Below the pieces are notes generated by a model. It searched no databases, had not been told where the DNA came from, and saw nothing but the letters and a program-made list of their open reading frames with translations. Shown piece by piece: positions 48,631 through 59,070 of a stretch of DNA of 64,000 bases (position 1 is its first letter; every line of letters starts with the position of its first letter). Origin of the DNA: Opeltia flavorubescens (Eukaryota; Ascomycota; Lecanoromycetes; Teloschistales; Teloschistaceae); assembly GCA_000442125.1 (NCBI GenBank), contig KE546967.1, positions 496,001-560,000 on the forward strand, read 5' to 3'. The translations under genes were made by a program, and so were the position numbers.

Positions 48631-50611
48631 CTAAGCCACTGGAAGTGATATCTCACTGTTTGATACCTCGATTTCATGTTCTGGAAGGTATACTCTGAGA
48701 CTCATGGCATCAGGATTTGCCTGTCTTACGTAGTCGATGGCTGACAACTGTGACTCATCGAGACGGTACATATCCCCACCGTACCTTAGCAGCAGCTGAA
48801 GAATTTTCAAGCCGTACCATTTGTTGGACAGTTGACTTAATCGGGCTGCCATATGGAGTGGCGTCTTTCCGTCCAGCGGTCTCGCGTGATCAGCTATTGC
48901 TCCGTGAGCTAAGAGGGAAGCGACAACAACAAGCATCCCTGAGTCCTTGTGATACTGCCAGAAATCGTTGACTGCGTAATGTAAAGGCGTGCCCTCATCA
49001 GCCTCTGCTAAGGGGGACGCGGCCTTTTCAAGTAGACACTCCACAAGTTCTTGGTGACATTGATAGGAAGCAAAATGGAGTGGCGTCTCCCCAAACCGGT
49101 TACGGACATTAGAATTGAGCTCACCTTTGAGTAAAGCATTAGCACAATTTACGGCATCCCGGCCATCACCGGTCAAATTTCGCGCTACAGCGTGCAACGC
49201 CGTGTTGCCACTAGAGTCTCTGGCCGTAGTATCTGCGTCGAATGCGAGCAACAATTTCAGTATATCGAAATGTCTTCTTGTCGCGGCCAAATGAAGAGCC
49301 GTCACGTCCGATGTGTCACCGGCATTGACCTTCGCTCCTTTTTCCAGCAATAGTCGAACAATCTCCAGGCTTCCCTTCTTAGAAGCATGCATCAATGGAG
49401 TACAGTAATCGCAGTCCTGAGCGTCGAGGTTTGCACCTCCGAGAACCAGTAATACGACCTGGTCCAATGATTCGCTCTCAGCGGCTTGAATGAGGGGAGT
49501 TTGCATAAGATGGTCCACTGCCTCTACGAATGCCCCTTCATTAAGGAGGAACTTCACCATCTGACTAGACCGAAACCTGACTGCCAAATGTAAAACTGTC
49601 ATACCCCAATATGACCTCATTTCGATGTCGACACCTCGATCCAAGGCAAAGCGAGCAAGGTCGCATGCGTCATACCTCGCGGCGAAGAATAGAACACTAG
49701 AATGGAAAACGTCGAGGTCAAACCAGGGTTCCCGATATAAAGAACTCGTGAGTCGATGATCATCGATCCGAGCCACAAGATTCAGGATCGATTTCTGTGC
49801 GGCCGCTCTGCTATAACCCTCCTTTTTTGTGGTTGAGACCCTTTCTGTGAAAAGCTGATACATGTGCAATAACCGATCTATGGTTCTTTCAATATAGTCA
49901 GGATCCACATCCCCTCCTATCCCAAAAATCAGGATGTCCGAGAACACGCGTGCTGCCTCGTAGCAGTTACCATTACGCTCATAGAACGTAGCTAATACTT
50001 CGCTTGAGTGACAACAATACCGACCGGAATCAACATCTGGGTGTGAGTTCCTCTTCTCAGCAGGACTGTCAAGGTTGTGCAAAAGTTGCACCAGGTAAAG
50101 AGAGTTTTCAGCCTGTGACGAAGCTTGATCGTTTATTTCTTCTTTCAGGTAGAACAAAGACTTAAAGACCATCCGCCAATCTGCGCTTTTGTCGTATGGA
50201 TATAATGCTGTCCCACACTCTTCTAACCAGCCCAGATCGCCAAGCTCTCTAAGACTTCTACGATGTTAAGTGAATTGAGAAGAATTTTCGAGGTTTTCAT
50301 ACATACAGCTGGCTATTGGTCTTTTTTTTCGGCAACGATTCTGAAGTTGACGAACTCTGAGCTGGAGACGACGTTAAAGCTTCCTCAGCTTTGGTACAAC
50401 TCTTAGAACAGGAGTAGTCGAAGCGTTCACATCGTACACAGCGAGGTCCGGGCCAAATTCGGCCTGTTGGAAGGCACTACAAATCATTAGCAAATGTTGT
50501 TGAATAATATTATCAAGAGATGGAAAGCGGCTGCACCTTCGCTTTATCCAGCCTGCAACGTCGGCATTTCAGGTACGAGAGCTTTCTGTTTGACTTACGT
50601 ACTCTCGGCAT
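48631..50611 (-). CDS. Zn2Cys6 binuclear cluster fused to ankyrin repeats
   Basis: Exons are 50611-50537, 50476-50307 and 50257-48631, giving 623 aa. The first two exons together encode a full Zn(II)2Cys6 motif: C16-X2-C19-X6-C26-X11-C38-X2-C41-X6-C48, preceded by basic PRVRKSNRK. A Ser-rich linker (TSSPAQSSSTSESLPKKK) leads to a helical middle (LGDLGWLEECG, LATFYERNGNCYEAARVFSD) and, from about residue 270 to 590, an ankyrin array of roughly nine repeats (WGMTVLHLAVRFRSSQMVKF, CTPLMHASKKGSLEIVRLLL, GNTALHAVARN, GETPLHFASYQCHQELVECL, GKTPLHMAARLSQ). Zinc clusters normally pair with the fungal MHR domain, which I do not see. DNA binding is inferred from the motif alone. Confidence 0.83.
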
Positions 50612-51525
50612 TCTTCCAAAACTCAAGAGGTAAGTATTATCTCAGGACGGAAACTAAATGTGCTGGACGACATGAATACCGAGAGGGGCAGTATATTGCA
50701 ATTTGAAGAGATCAAAGATCGTCTAGGAAAGCTAAATCGCGTCATGTTTTGACCAGAAGCAACAAATTGTGAATCATCCATCAAGGGAATATTGAGAGAT
50801 ACAAGAGCTTGGGGGGAAAGTTGCTGATACGAGGACGATTGTCAGCCTCAACCCCTTTCATTGGCTGAAACTAACAGGCAAGCAGCGTGCCTCGTGTGCC
50901 TTGTGTGCGGTCCCACCTTCGCGCTTGCTTCTTCGCACTCACTCCTTCGTACTAGGCACCTATCGCTGTGGCGCCGTCTCCTTCGCACTCTCTCCTTCGC
51001 ACACTCTCCTTCGCACTGTCTACTTCGCGCTTGCTTCTCTCCTCCTTCGCTGTTTCCTCTGCACTTCTTATGTACTCATTTGGCGATCTTTACTTTTGAA
51101 ATAATATATCCCTGTTATATCAACAGTACCATTTCAGTGATTGGATGGAAACACTAGCAGACGATCCTGGAGCTTAACTCGTGGATAGATATGTGCGACT
51201 AGCACAAGCATGGATAGAGGGGGCGATGCTGGAACCCTCTCAAAATACGATTGAGTCGAGGCCATGGCTTCAGAGTGCGGTCCTGACTGATGTTTACTTA
51301 CAGTTCCCTTAATATGCACAACGCGTGCCTACGGAGCCCTCATATAAAGTCAGCATTGTATCCCTTTTCATGATTGTTTCTTCATTTCAACCTTCTCTAA
51401 ATCTTGCTCGCACACATACCCTTCCTCCACCCTTGTCAAGTCTGTCGAGTCCATTCACCTCTGTGCTTAAACAGTCAACCCACGGGGACAGCGAGGTATC
51501 GGCTTTTCGAGTTCCAAATCCCAAA
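50612..51525. other. Intergenic with simple repeat tract
   Basis: Divergent upstream region of the zinc-ankyrin gene and the membrane protein gene. It holds an imperfect CTTCGCAC-type repeat at about 50917-51045. No gene is recognised. The frame before the chosen start at 51526 is open back to an ATG at 51370, which could extend the next protein by 52 residues. Confidence 0.5.
50917..51045 (+). repeat. Imperfect minisatellite of CTCCTTCGCACT-like units
   Basis: Words such as CTTCGCGCTTGCTT, CTCCTTCGCACTCT, CTCCTTCGCACACT and CTACTTCGCGCTTG follow each other at 12-16 nt steps. The period is irregular and copies differ, so it is a degenerate short tandem repeat in a promoter region. Confidence 0.6.
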
Positions 51526-52191
51526 ATGAATGCAACATGTATGGAGATGATGAATGCTTCAAAAAAAGATTCGACGTTGCCAGTCATCGTCCAGAGCAAT
51601 GATCGCGCCTATATGTTCTACATACCTTTATGTCGAGATTGCTGCACCTCAGAGAGACACTTGACAGAATCCCAGCGACTTGAAGAAAAAATGCAGCACA
51701 TCTTGACGCCACGACTCCTATTGAAGCCTTTCATTCAGGTCATGATCGGCACCTCACGAGTAGTACAGGTAGGCCTCTGCAATCGAATGGCTAAGCTATG
51801 ACTGACATCGCCTCTGGAGGTCGCATATCCATGTTCTGCCACGCCATCAACACCGGGTAACAGGGTAATTGTTGAAGGTTTCCATGAAGACACGTTGCTT
51901 ACCGAAGAATTCCAAAGTATCAGAGGCTTCTTCGGGAGCCTGCGATCGAGGGATAATGCAGAGCTTCTCGGTAGCTGTGAGCATCAAGGGTACGAGATTA
52001 CTACCATTCGGGCAGTGGTCAACAAGGAGAAAACAGCAGCTTTTCTGCTCATCCTATCGACGGTTGCGCTTTTGATAGGTATAGTGGTTGGATTAACATT
52101 TCCCCAAGCGCAAATTGGCAGCATTATCAGTACGGCTACGGTCGGTTTGGCTTGTCTGTTACAAGCTTGCATCGCTTGGTGTCAACAGTAA
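51526..52191 (+). CDS. Hypothetical protein with two C-terminal membrane helices
   Basis: No family recognised. Exons are 51526-51768 and 51820-52191, giving 204 aa. The start has a good context (CCAAAATGAATG) and an in-frame upstream ATG exists at 51370. The N-terminal part has a Cys-rich stretch (FYIPLCRDCCTSERHLTES), then LTPRLLLKPFIQVMIGTSR, and after the splice FGSLRSRDNAELLGSCEHQG. The C-terminus carries two transmembrane helices (FLLILSTVALLIGIVVGLTF and IISTATVGLACLLQACIAW) with a short loop. Such soluble-head, two-TM-tail proteins are common orphans in filamentous fungi. The 51-nt intron with branch point CTATGACTGAC supports a real gene. Confidence 0.6.
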
Positions 52192-52398
52192 CGAGAGCTC
52201 TGCGTCGAACGGCATCTCTTTGGACCATTTTTGGGTAGCCATTCCTGATTCTCCTTGTCATGAGGTTTACCACGTTATATAGAGATGATACGAGAATATA
52301 AGACTCCAGTAGTAATTCTCATCCTTGGATTGTGTTGTTGTGATATGGACTTTAGGGGCTATTAATTGCCGTACGGCGCTCTAATTTGATTTCGCCGC
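52192..52398. other. Intergenic, left of MITE
   Basis: 3' flank of the preceding gene. A small palindrome GCCGTACGGC is present near 52367. Nothing else is seen. Confidence 0.5.
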
Positions 52399-52794
52399 GA
52401 GATTGTGGTATCGTCTATAGTACAGAGGAACTAATGCATGACCTAATTTAGCGCCTCGTAGTGCGCTGAACTCCATCTCTGTCGTGACTTATTTCTCTCT
52501 GAACGCAGAGAACGCGTTTTTACCTCGCTGGCGCCGGTATTATTTTTGTCTCAAGCTCTCCACAGAATATTCTTTAAAGGCTAGATTGTATTTTTAGCCC
52601 TCTATAGACTCGCCTGACCTGTGAGGATTTATTGTTATAGTTGTCCTGCCTAAAAACCTTCTTTATATCCTATCGTGCATGTCATTTGATGGAATAAAAA
52701 AAGATAGGGAGGGTAAATAAAACTCAGCGTACTAGAAAGCGCTAAAGGGTGGCTTGCTAAAGTTCCTCTGTACTATAGACGATACCGAGATTGT
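52399..52794. mobile_element. MITE-like non-autonomous DNA transposon with 8-bp target duplication
   Basis: A 25-bp perfect inverted repeat lies at 52407-52431 and 52762-52786 (outer end GGTATCGTC on both sides). Similarity continues imperfectly inward to about 52475 and 52710 (shared TTTAGCGC and CGCTGA words), so each terminal repeat is about 70 bp. The flanks carry the same 8 bp, GAGATTGT, at 52399-52406 and 52787-52794. The 380-bp body has no coding frame. An 8-bp target duplication fits hAT-type transposases, though the end sequence is not the usual hAT CAGGG form. Intact ends and an identical duplication suggest a fairly recent insertion. Confidence 0.85.
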
Positions 52795-52926
52795 GGAACC
52801 CTACACCTATGACATCAGCGACTCGACGTCCTAGCGTACCTCAATGTTTAAACGGATCCGTAAACAGGACTTGTATTATACGGCCGCTTCACTTCTCTGT
52901 GACCAGCAGGACAACGGCTTTCATCA

Positions 52927-54491
52927 ATGATGGATGAGAACGCAGCAGAGGCTTTCGTAAATCGCGACGAACCAGTGCTCGCCTTCTCAGGCACCGGATC
53001 TCTGTCATCTGATCAGGAAAGCAAGCGCAGCAGGCTGAAAGAATCACTCTCCAACTCCAAGTTGAAGGAAAAGATTCAAGATGGAGCAAGCAGCAGGAGT
53101 GAAACTGGATTTTCTCTGCAAGATCGCCTTTTGGCACGGTGAGCTATGTCAATTTTGCCTGCTGTGCGAAAATGGCGGCTTAAACGGCCTCGTAGACTTC
53201 TGCAACAAGTCATCCCAACGGAGAACATCGAGGAAGTCTTGGACTTGCCGCCAGATAAAAGGTCGTCGAAGTATATTGGTCGACCTGGCTTCAGCATCCC
53301 CTTGATGACAAACAACTTTCGGCGATTTAATTCACGGTGAGCCCCTTGAACTAGCACACGTGTCGAATCATAAGTCCTGATGAGCAAGCCAGCATTGGTA
53401 TCGTCTTCGTCTTCCAGACACGTCTGATTCGACTGCTCACCTGGAAAAACCCAACCCATACCCTTTCCCTTCTTGCAGTCTGCACCTTCGTCTGCCTCGA
53501 CCCTTATCTCCTCGCCGTACTTCCACCGGCAGCTATTCTCCTCTTCGTCATGGTCCCAGCCTATCTCTTCCGTCATCCGGCTCCTCCACCCACCGTACTC
53601 CACAGTACATACTCCCTCAACGGCCCTCCACTCGCTCCTCCCCGCACTATCAGACCCGCTGCTGAAATGTCCAAAGACTTCTTCCGAAACATGCGTGACC
53701 TGCAAAACAGTATGGACGACTTCAGCACAGCCCATGATGCCGTTCTCAAAGTAATCACTCCACCGACGAATTTTTCGAACGAAGCTCTCTCCTCAACTGT
53801 CTTCCTCTTTCTTTTCGTGACAACCTGCGCCCTTTTTATCACACCCCATCTCCTTCCTTGGCGATTTATGTCTCTGGTACTCTGCTGGACAACCGTTGCT
53901 CTCGGTCATCCCTCTGTCCAACAATTTATCATCAACAGCCGTGAATCCCATATTCGCCCTCAGGAAAGAAAAGCCAAATCTCTCATTGATAGTTGGGTTG
54001 CACAGGATATAATCTTGGACGCACCACCCGAGACTCGCGAAGTCGAGATATTTGAATTGCAGAAACGAAAAGGCGGGCAGAAGGGAGAATGGGAATCTTG
54101 GGTCTTTGGCCCTAATCCTTACGACCCATTATCACCGCACCGGATAGCAAGGGAAAGACCGAAGGGGACGAGGTTCTTCGAGGATGTGTGTGCGCCCAAA
54201 GGCTGGGAATGGGGGGATAGGAAATGGGTTCTTGATCTAGGAAGCCGGGAGTGGGTGGAGGAGCGGATGGTGCAGGGAGTTGAAGTGGAGGTTGAGGGGG
54301 AAAGGTGGGTCACTGATCTCGTGCTGGACGATGAAGCAGCCAGCAAAACATCAAAGAAGGGTAGGGTGGCAGCCCCAGGATGGGCGGAAGGAAGTGGACA
54401 AGAAGCAGTAGGAGAGTGGAGGAGAAGGAGATGGATCAGGATGGTAAGACGGAAAGGGGTATCTAGCTCTACAAACATCAACAAGGAATAG
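52927..54491 (+). CDS. Peroxisomal membrane peroxin with dysferlin domain (Pex23/Pex30 family)
   Basis: Integral membrane protein of the peroxisome/ER contact machinery that controls peroxisome number and size. Exons are 52927-53138, 53196-53336 and 53393-54491, giving 483 aa. The N-terminus has a helical SLSNSKLKEKIQ segment. The first splice joins LLARLLQQVIPTENIEEVLD. Hydrophobic segments follow (LSLLAVCTFVCLDPYLLAVL, AAILLFVMVPAYLF, TVFLFLFVTTCALFITPHLL, FMSLVLCWTTVALG). The C-terminal half is a dysferlin-type DysF region: EVEIFELQKR, EWESWVFGPNPYDPLSPHRI, FFEDVCAPKGWEWGDRKWVL. The family is clear, but which of Pex23, Pex28-32 is the true ortholog cannot be fixed by eye. Its end lies 35 bp from the convergent NOP16 end. 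Confidence 0.88.
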
Positions 54492-54526
54492 CCATTTCAA
54501 GCACTCATCTCCAGCCCAATCCATTC

Positions 54527-55331
54527 TCACTCATCCTCCACATCCATATTCCCTTTCCTCCTCCCTTCCCTCCACGTCCTGACCCGCATCCCAATATCTG
54601 CCTCACTCTGCTGCATCGGATTCAACCTTTTATCTTTCGCCATCCTCCTCACGTCATCCCCGTACTTCTCCACTAACCTCCCAACCCACTCTTCCTCCCG
54701 TTGACTCTGCTTCCTAGGCCTCTTCCTCGTACCCGTATTCGCCGCCTGTAGCACCAACTCTGGTACAACGCCTTCTCCTCCACCAAGCATCCCAATATCA
54801 ATAGCAGGGAGATCATGTTGCCCCACCCTTTCTTCATCCTCCCCCCCACTAGACTCATCCAACTCATCCCTCAAGACCCTTCCATTCCACTCCCTTCTCC
54901 CTCTCTTCTTGCCCTCATCCGCGCCATCTTTCAAAACCCTCAGAATTGCACCAGTTTCCGGATCCCGTTCTATCCTCACGGTACCAGGTATCAGGGACGT
55001 AGGGTTTTTGTTCGCAATCGCTAGGGCATCATTCTCTGTTCCTTTCTCTAGCCCCGAACTTATTCTCGACGAAGGACGTTTTTCGATCCCACCACTGCGA
55101 GCATTGAGTTTCGAGACGAGACCTAGGCGGCGGTAATTTTGGGATAGAGTTTCTTTTTGGTTCCTGAGGGTATGTCAATGATAGACCTTAATTTTGCAAC
55201 TAGAAGAGGGAGAAATACCAATTGGCAGCGACGATGGGATTTGCTCTAAGATTCAATTTCTTAGACTTAGGTTTCTGCCTCACTTTTGGGTTCGAAGATC
55301 GGTTCTTCTTTTTCTGCAGCATGCGACCCAT
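54527..55331 (-). CDS. NOP16: Nop16, 60S ribosome biogenesis factor
   Basis: Nucleolar protein of pre-60S particles. Exons are 55331-55219 and 55163-54527, giving 249 aa. The start is the Nop16 hallmark: a basic KKKNRSSNPKVRQKPKSKKL followed by NLRANPIVAANW, spliced directly to NQKETLSQNYRRLGLVSKLN. A central GAILRVLKDG segment and acidic linker come next. The C-terminus has EEEWVGRLVEKYGDDVRRMA and KDKRLNPMQQSEADIGMRV, typical of the family, and an acidic end. A 55-nt intron splits the Trp codon. Recognition is firm. Confidence 0.93.
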
Positions 55332-55774
55332 TATGAAAAGCTAGAGGGATGTCTGCGCCGGTAGTATGAGATTTTTTGTTTGTGATGCAAGCTTCGTAAA
55401 TTTACATCCGGAGGTCGATGACAAAAGTCTTGTCCGATATAGGTATCTCGATTGAGCAGACCCTGTCACCTTTATGCTAGGCGAAATCCACAGAATGTAG
55501 AAGACAAGCAATATGAAATCGTTGACTAAATGCGCTTAAGTAAACTGCTCTCACGTAGTAGTAGAATCGTTGTATCGATTAGGGCGTGTGATAATATGGA
55601 AAGGTTTGCCAAGAGCTTCAATCGAACAAGACTTTCGAATACGATAATGGATGTAATCGATAAGATAAGATAAGTTTGTATCTGGCGTTTCTTGGCGTAT
55701 ATGCCCCTGATTTTCTTGAACAGCCAAGACAGCTCAATCTCTTCTATCACAAAGCTACAGCAGCGACAGTAATA
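55332..55774. promoter_or_regulatory. Divergent promoter of NOP16 and zinc transporter gene
   Basis: 443 bp between two divergent start codons. The frame upstream of the chosen start at 55775 is open to 55676, but the chosen Met precedes the signal/TM segment directly. No specific motif was assigned. Confidence 0.5.
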
Positions 55775-57263
55775 ATGGCGATTTTTAGACTTTCAAGACC
55801 ATTAGTCGTCACAACACTTTACGTCCTCTTTCTTTTAATCCTCATAAGCAATGTTTCGGCCGAAGCAAGCTCAGAAAAGAGCTTCTCTACAGCAGATGTT
55901 GGACAAATGAGCATATCTGAAATCGAGGAAGCTGTTTTAGTACGCGCACACGACACAATCGATTTTGGAATTGCAATGATTGACACCATATAGCAATGCC
56001 CTCTTGTCGAAGAGCTCAATCGCCATAAAGCCGCTACAAGTCCTCCCACTTCAAGCTTCACGTCTAAGATTTTCTCAGTACTCTTTCCCGGGAGCGCAGG
56101 TAAAAAGATTTTCTGCATTTAGTCGGCGGAGAGGGGCTAAATACTTTCAATAGCCGTCAATGCCCTCCTTGGAACTTTGTATATCTCCGGTCCACCAAGT
56201 GAGTCCTATCCGCAGTATATAATCCACCATTTTTGCTAACCTGTCTGGATTGACCAGATTTCCTCCTGGCGCTCTGCCCTCCGAACATCGACCCAGCCTC
56301 TCTCTCTGTAATGGTAGCATTTGCAGTCGGCGGACTTCTTGGAGACACACTTTTCCATCTACTGCCTGAAATCTTCCTTGGCGAGGCGGAGTCAGACCAC
56401 GCTCGTTTTGTCCTCGTGTCGCCGAATAAAAATCTCCTACTCGGTGTCGCAATCATGGTTGGTTTCCTTACATTTGTTGCTATGGACAAAGGTCTCAGGA
56501 TAGCTACTGGAGGTGAAGGAGGCCATGACCATAGCCAAGAAAAGCCTAATGAGAACAAAGAAGGGGCAACCGCCAAGGCAACCAGTACTGATGTAGGAGC
56601 CGCTGATGGGGTTTTGAGATCCAGAAAATCTGGTGCTACCTCCGAACACGCAATCTCCAATTCAGGATCCGAGAGCAAGGAGCCATCACAGTCAATCAAG
56701 CTCTCAGCTTACCTCAACCTTATCGCTGACTTCACGCACAACATCACAGACGGACTTGCCATGTCTTCCTCATTCTACGCCTCCCCTACCCTTGGAGCCA
56801 CCACAACTGTCGCAGTGTTTTTCCACGAAATTCCCCATGAAGTAGGAGACTTTGCACTCCTAATCCAATCCGGTTTTTCGAAGAAGCAAGCAATGGGTGC
56901 GCAATTTGTCACCGCAGCTGGAGCTTTCCTAGGGACGTGCTTGGGTATTGCTGTTCAAGAGATGGGAAAAAGTTCGCAGAGCATCGTGGGTGGGCCCCAA
57001 GATATGGGAATAGCAGGCACGGGTTTGAGCTGGGGCGACCTGCTGCTACCATTCACTGCAGGGACGTTCTTGTATGTTGGTACTGTTGCCGTCATCCCAG
57101 AATTGCTCGAAACCGGACCGAATAAAGGGGAGGAACTCCGGAAGACTGTCACCCAATTCGCAGCCATGGCTGTCGGGGCCGGAATAATGCTTGCGTACGT
57201 TCTTCAAGCCTTCTTTTCAACACGTGACTAATCAATAATACTCATAGCATTTCCTGGTCATGA
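55775..57263 (+). CDS. YKE4: ZIP zinc transporter of LIV-1/KE4 type, Yke4-like
   Basis: ER/secretory membrane zinc transporter. Exons are 55775-55939, 55994-56099, 56154-56198, 56258-57194 and 57248-57263 (last exon 16 nt), giving 422 aa. The start has a signal-like helix (RPLVVTTLYVLFLLILISNV). TM helices include LLGTLYISGPPNFLLALCPP and MVAFAVGGLLGDTLFHLLPE. A variable His-containing loop (GGEGGHDHSQEK) precedes the metal-binding TM4 motif HNITDGLAMSSSF and the LIV-1 signature HEIPHEVGDF in TM5. The C-terminal join GAGIMLA-ISWS is the normal KE4-type end. For the first intron, donor GTACGC at 55940 gives EEAVLQCPLVEEL; an earlier GTTTTA donor also keeps frame. All key His residues are present. 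Confidence 0.93.
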
Positions 57264-57277
57264 TCATGCAGTCGACA

Positions 57278-57832
57278 TCACGGTTTCCCGCGTATAGTAA
57301 GCTTGACATGCACCATCACTCCCGTGGCCAAATGCACAAAACTTGCATCGAAGAGGCCCACGAAACCCAGTTGTGTGGCAATGGACAGCCTGGATGCGAG
57401 ATCGTAAACGAATTGCCAAGTGATCCTAGCAAACGAGTCTTCAGCCCACAAGACGAGGCTGATGGTACCGCAACTGATCGTATAGAAATTGGTCTGTAAT
57501 ATCGGCGCCCAGACGCTATCTGCCCTGACCATGATCTCACGATAGAATTTTCCAAGGATTTGAGCACCAACGAGGTAGGGGTAGATTGCCTCAGAGTATA
57601 TGATATGACCGACCCATCCGGGGCCCAATGAATATAGGTCCTTCAACACGCGTTTGTGCACGACGAGACCTGAGTGATAAATCCTTTCCTCTGTGAGTTT
57701 GCTGGAAATCCGAGGGGGGTTTGGGCTTCCGTTGGGGTCAATATGCAAAGACAACGAGTGTACCGAAGAAAAGGTGTCAAGCAGTAACAAAAATACCAGC
57801 GAAGATGTACACCACCAAACAGAGCTACGCAT
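57278..57832 (-). CDS. Secreted or membrane-associated hypothetical protein
   Basis: Single exon, 184 aa. An N-terminal signal peptide or anchor (SSLVFLLLLDTFSSVHS) is followed by a region of mixed charge (ISSKLTEERIYHSGLVVHKR) and a hydrophobic, aromatic C-terminal half (GTISLVLWAEDSFARITWQF, VYDLASRLSIATQLGFVGLF, VHVKLTIRG). I have the impression that similar proteins are widespread but uncharacterised in Ascomycota. No catalytic motif is visible. Its end lies 14 bp from the end of the convergent zinc transporter gene, so transcripts probably overlap. Confidence 0.6.
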   Translation of the reverse strand: MRSSVWWCTSSLVFLLLLDTFSSVHSLSLHIDPNGSPNPPRISSKLTEERIYHSGLVVHKRVLKDLYSLGPGWVGHIIYSEAIYPYLVGAQILGKFYREIMVRADSVWAPILQTNFYTISCGTISLVLWAEDSFARITWQFVYDLASRLSIATQLGFVGLFDASFVHLATGVMVHVKLTIRGKP

Positions 57833-59070
57833 ATTTTCTCACGATCTGCAATTGTTCCGACTGAGTGTTCCTGCAGCGAAGTGGCTTTGAGAGCGTGGGA
57901 ACTAGACGTATGCCGGCTGTTGCTTGTCTGTACGCCCTATGCAGGGACACCATGGCTCAGCCATTCCCGTTGATATCGATGAAAATGGCAGCATGGATAT
58001 CCCGGAAGAGTCGGACGCGGTTGTCGCCAGAGACAGGAACCGAGCGGGCCGTTTCAAGCGACATGGAACACGAGACCAAGCGGTGGCGAGCCATTCATCG
58101 GAAACAACATGGTCTATTTCGGGTATCTTCCTATGATTCTTGTTTGACGATCCATAGGAATGGATAGAATTGAAAGCCGTGGGCTAGCTTGTGGCTCAGA
58201 GTTGGCCCTTTTAATGTCATTTGAAATCTTCAGAACATTGATCAAGTGTATGGCTCAACCGAACCCTCTAGCAGAGGTAGATAACTGCGAGGTTGCGCGA
58301 AGTGACAAGTAACATATCGTTGTAGACGGTTAAGCACGAAACACAAACTTGACCCTAATTCGTTTTTCGTAAGCGCTCATTAACACTGGGTGATTCCGGT
58401 CTGAGGCCACGAAATCGATACATATTGATTGCGTTTCGTCCAGTCGACCGATCTCGAACTCCATGGTCAGGAAGAAGCCCACGACGACGTTTTCCACCCG
58501 GTCTATTCGAAGCAAAGAGGCTTCTACTGGAGGAGCCATAAGAGATTTGGTTGAACATGACAGCGATAATATCTATCTCGTCCTTCAAGACCGACAAGTG
58601 TGCACAATCAGTATCCCGCATTCAGATTACACCAGACAAAAACGTCAGCGGCCAAGGCGTTTTGGAAGAATATCAGTGTCAGGATGTAAACTTTGGCAAT
58701 TATAGCAGACCTACGATCGATAGCAGGTGTAAGAGGTTTGATCAATGCTTCAATGTAGAGGAAAGACGCATAAATGGAATGCCGTGAAGAAAGGGACGAG
58801 AAGAAAGAGGGTCATGCCTTCCCTTTGATACCCCATTTACTCCATTCGAAGTGCAAACATCGCTCCTTCCTCTCAATTAAAAAGTCCTTGCTCCATTGCT
58901 CCCGTAGATCTTGTCCCTTCTCAAAAAGTTTTCTCTTCTTCCCAATCCCATATTTCCAACGCTTTTCTTTCGTATCTCTACCATCAGCATCTTTTAGCCA
59001 ACACCCAATACTATCATTCTTCTCATAGAATAGCAGCTCTTATAGACTGTCAGGCAGGTAATTAATCAAG
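57833..59070. other. Intergenic with ambiguous small frames
   Basis: Opposing short frames occur at 58330-58539 (minus; begins MAPPVEASLLRIDRVENVVV) and 58463-58787 (plus). The minus-strand one reads more protein-like but has only 69 codons and no identified start exon or partner, so no gene is called. The rest is the promoter of the GPI-anchored protein gene. Confidence 0.4.

Noticed and set aside
58330-58787. Opposing short frames, including a plausible 69-codon minus-strand one
   Set aside because: Too short, contradictory strands, and no linking exons found; left as unresolved intergenic DNA.
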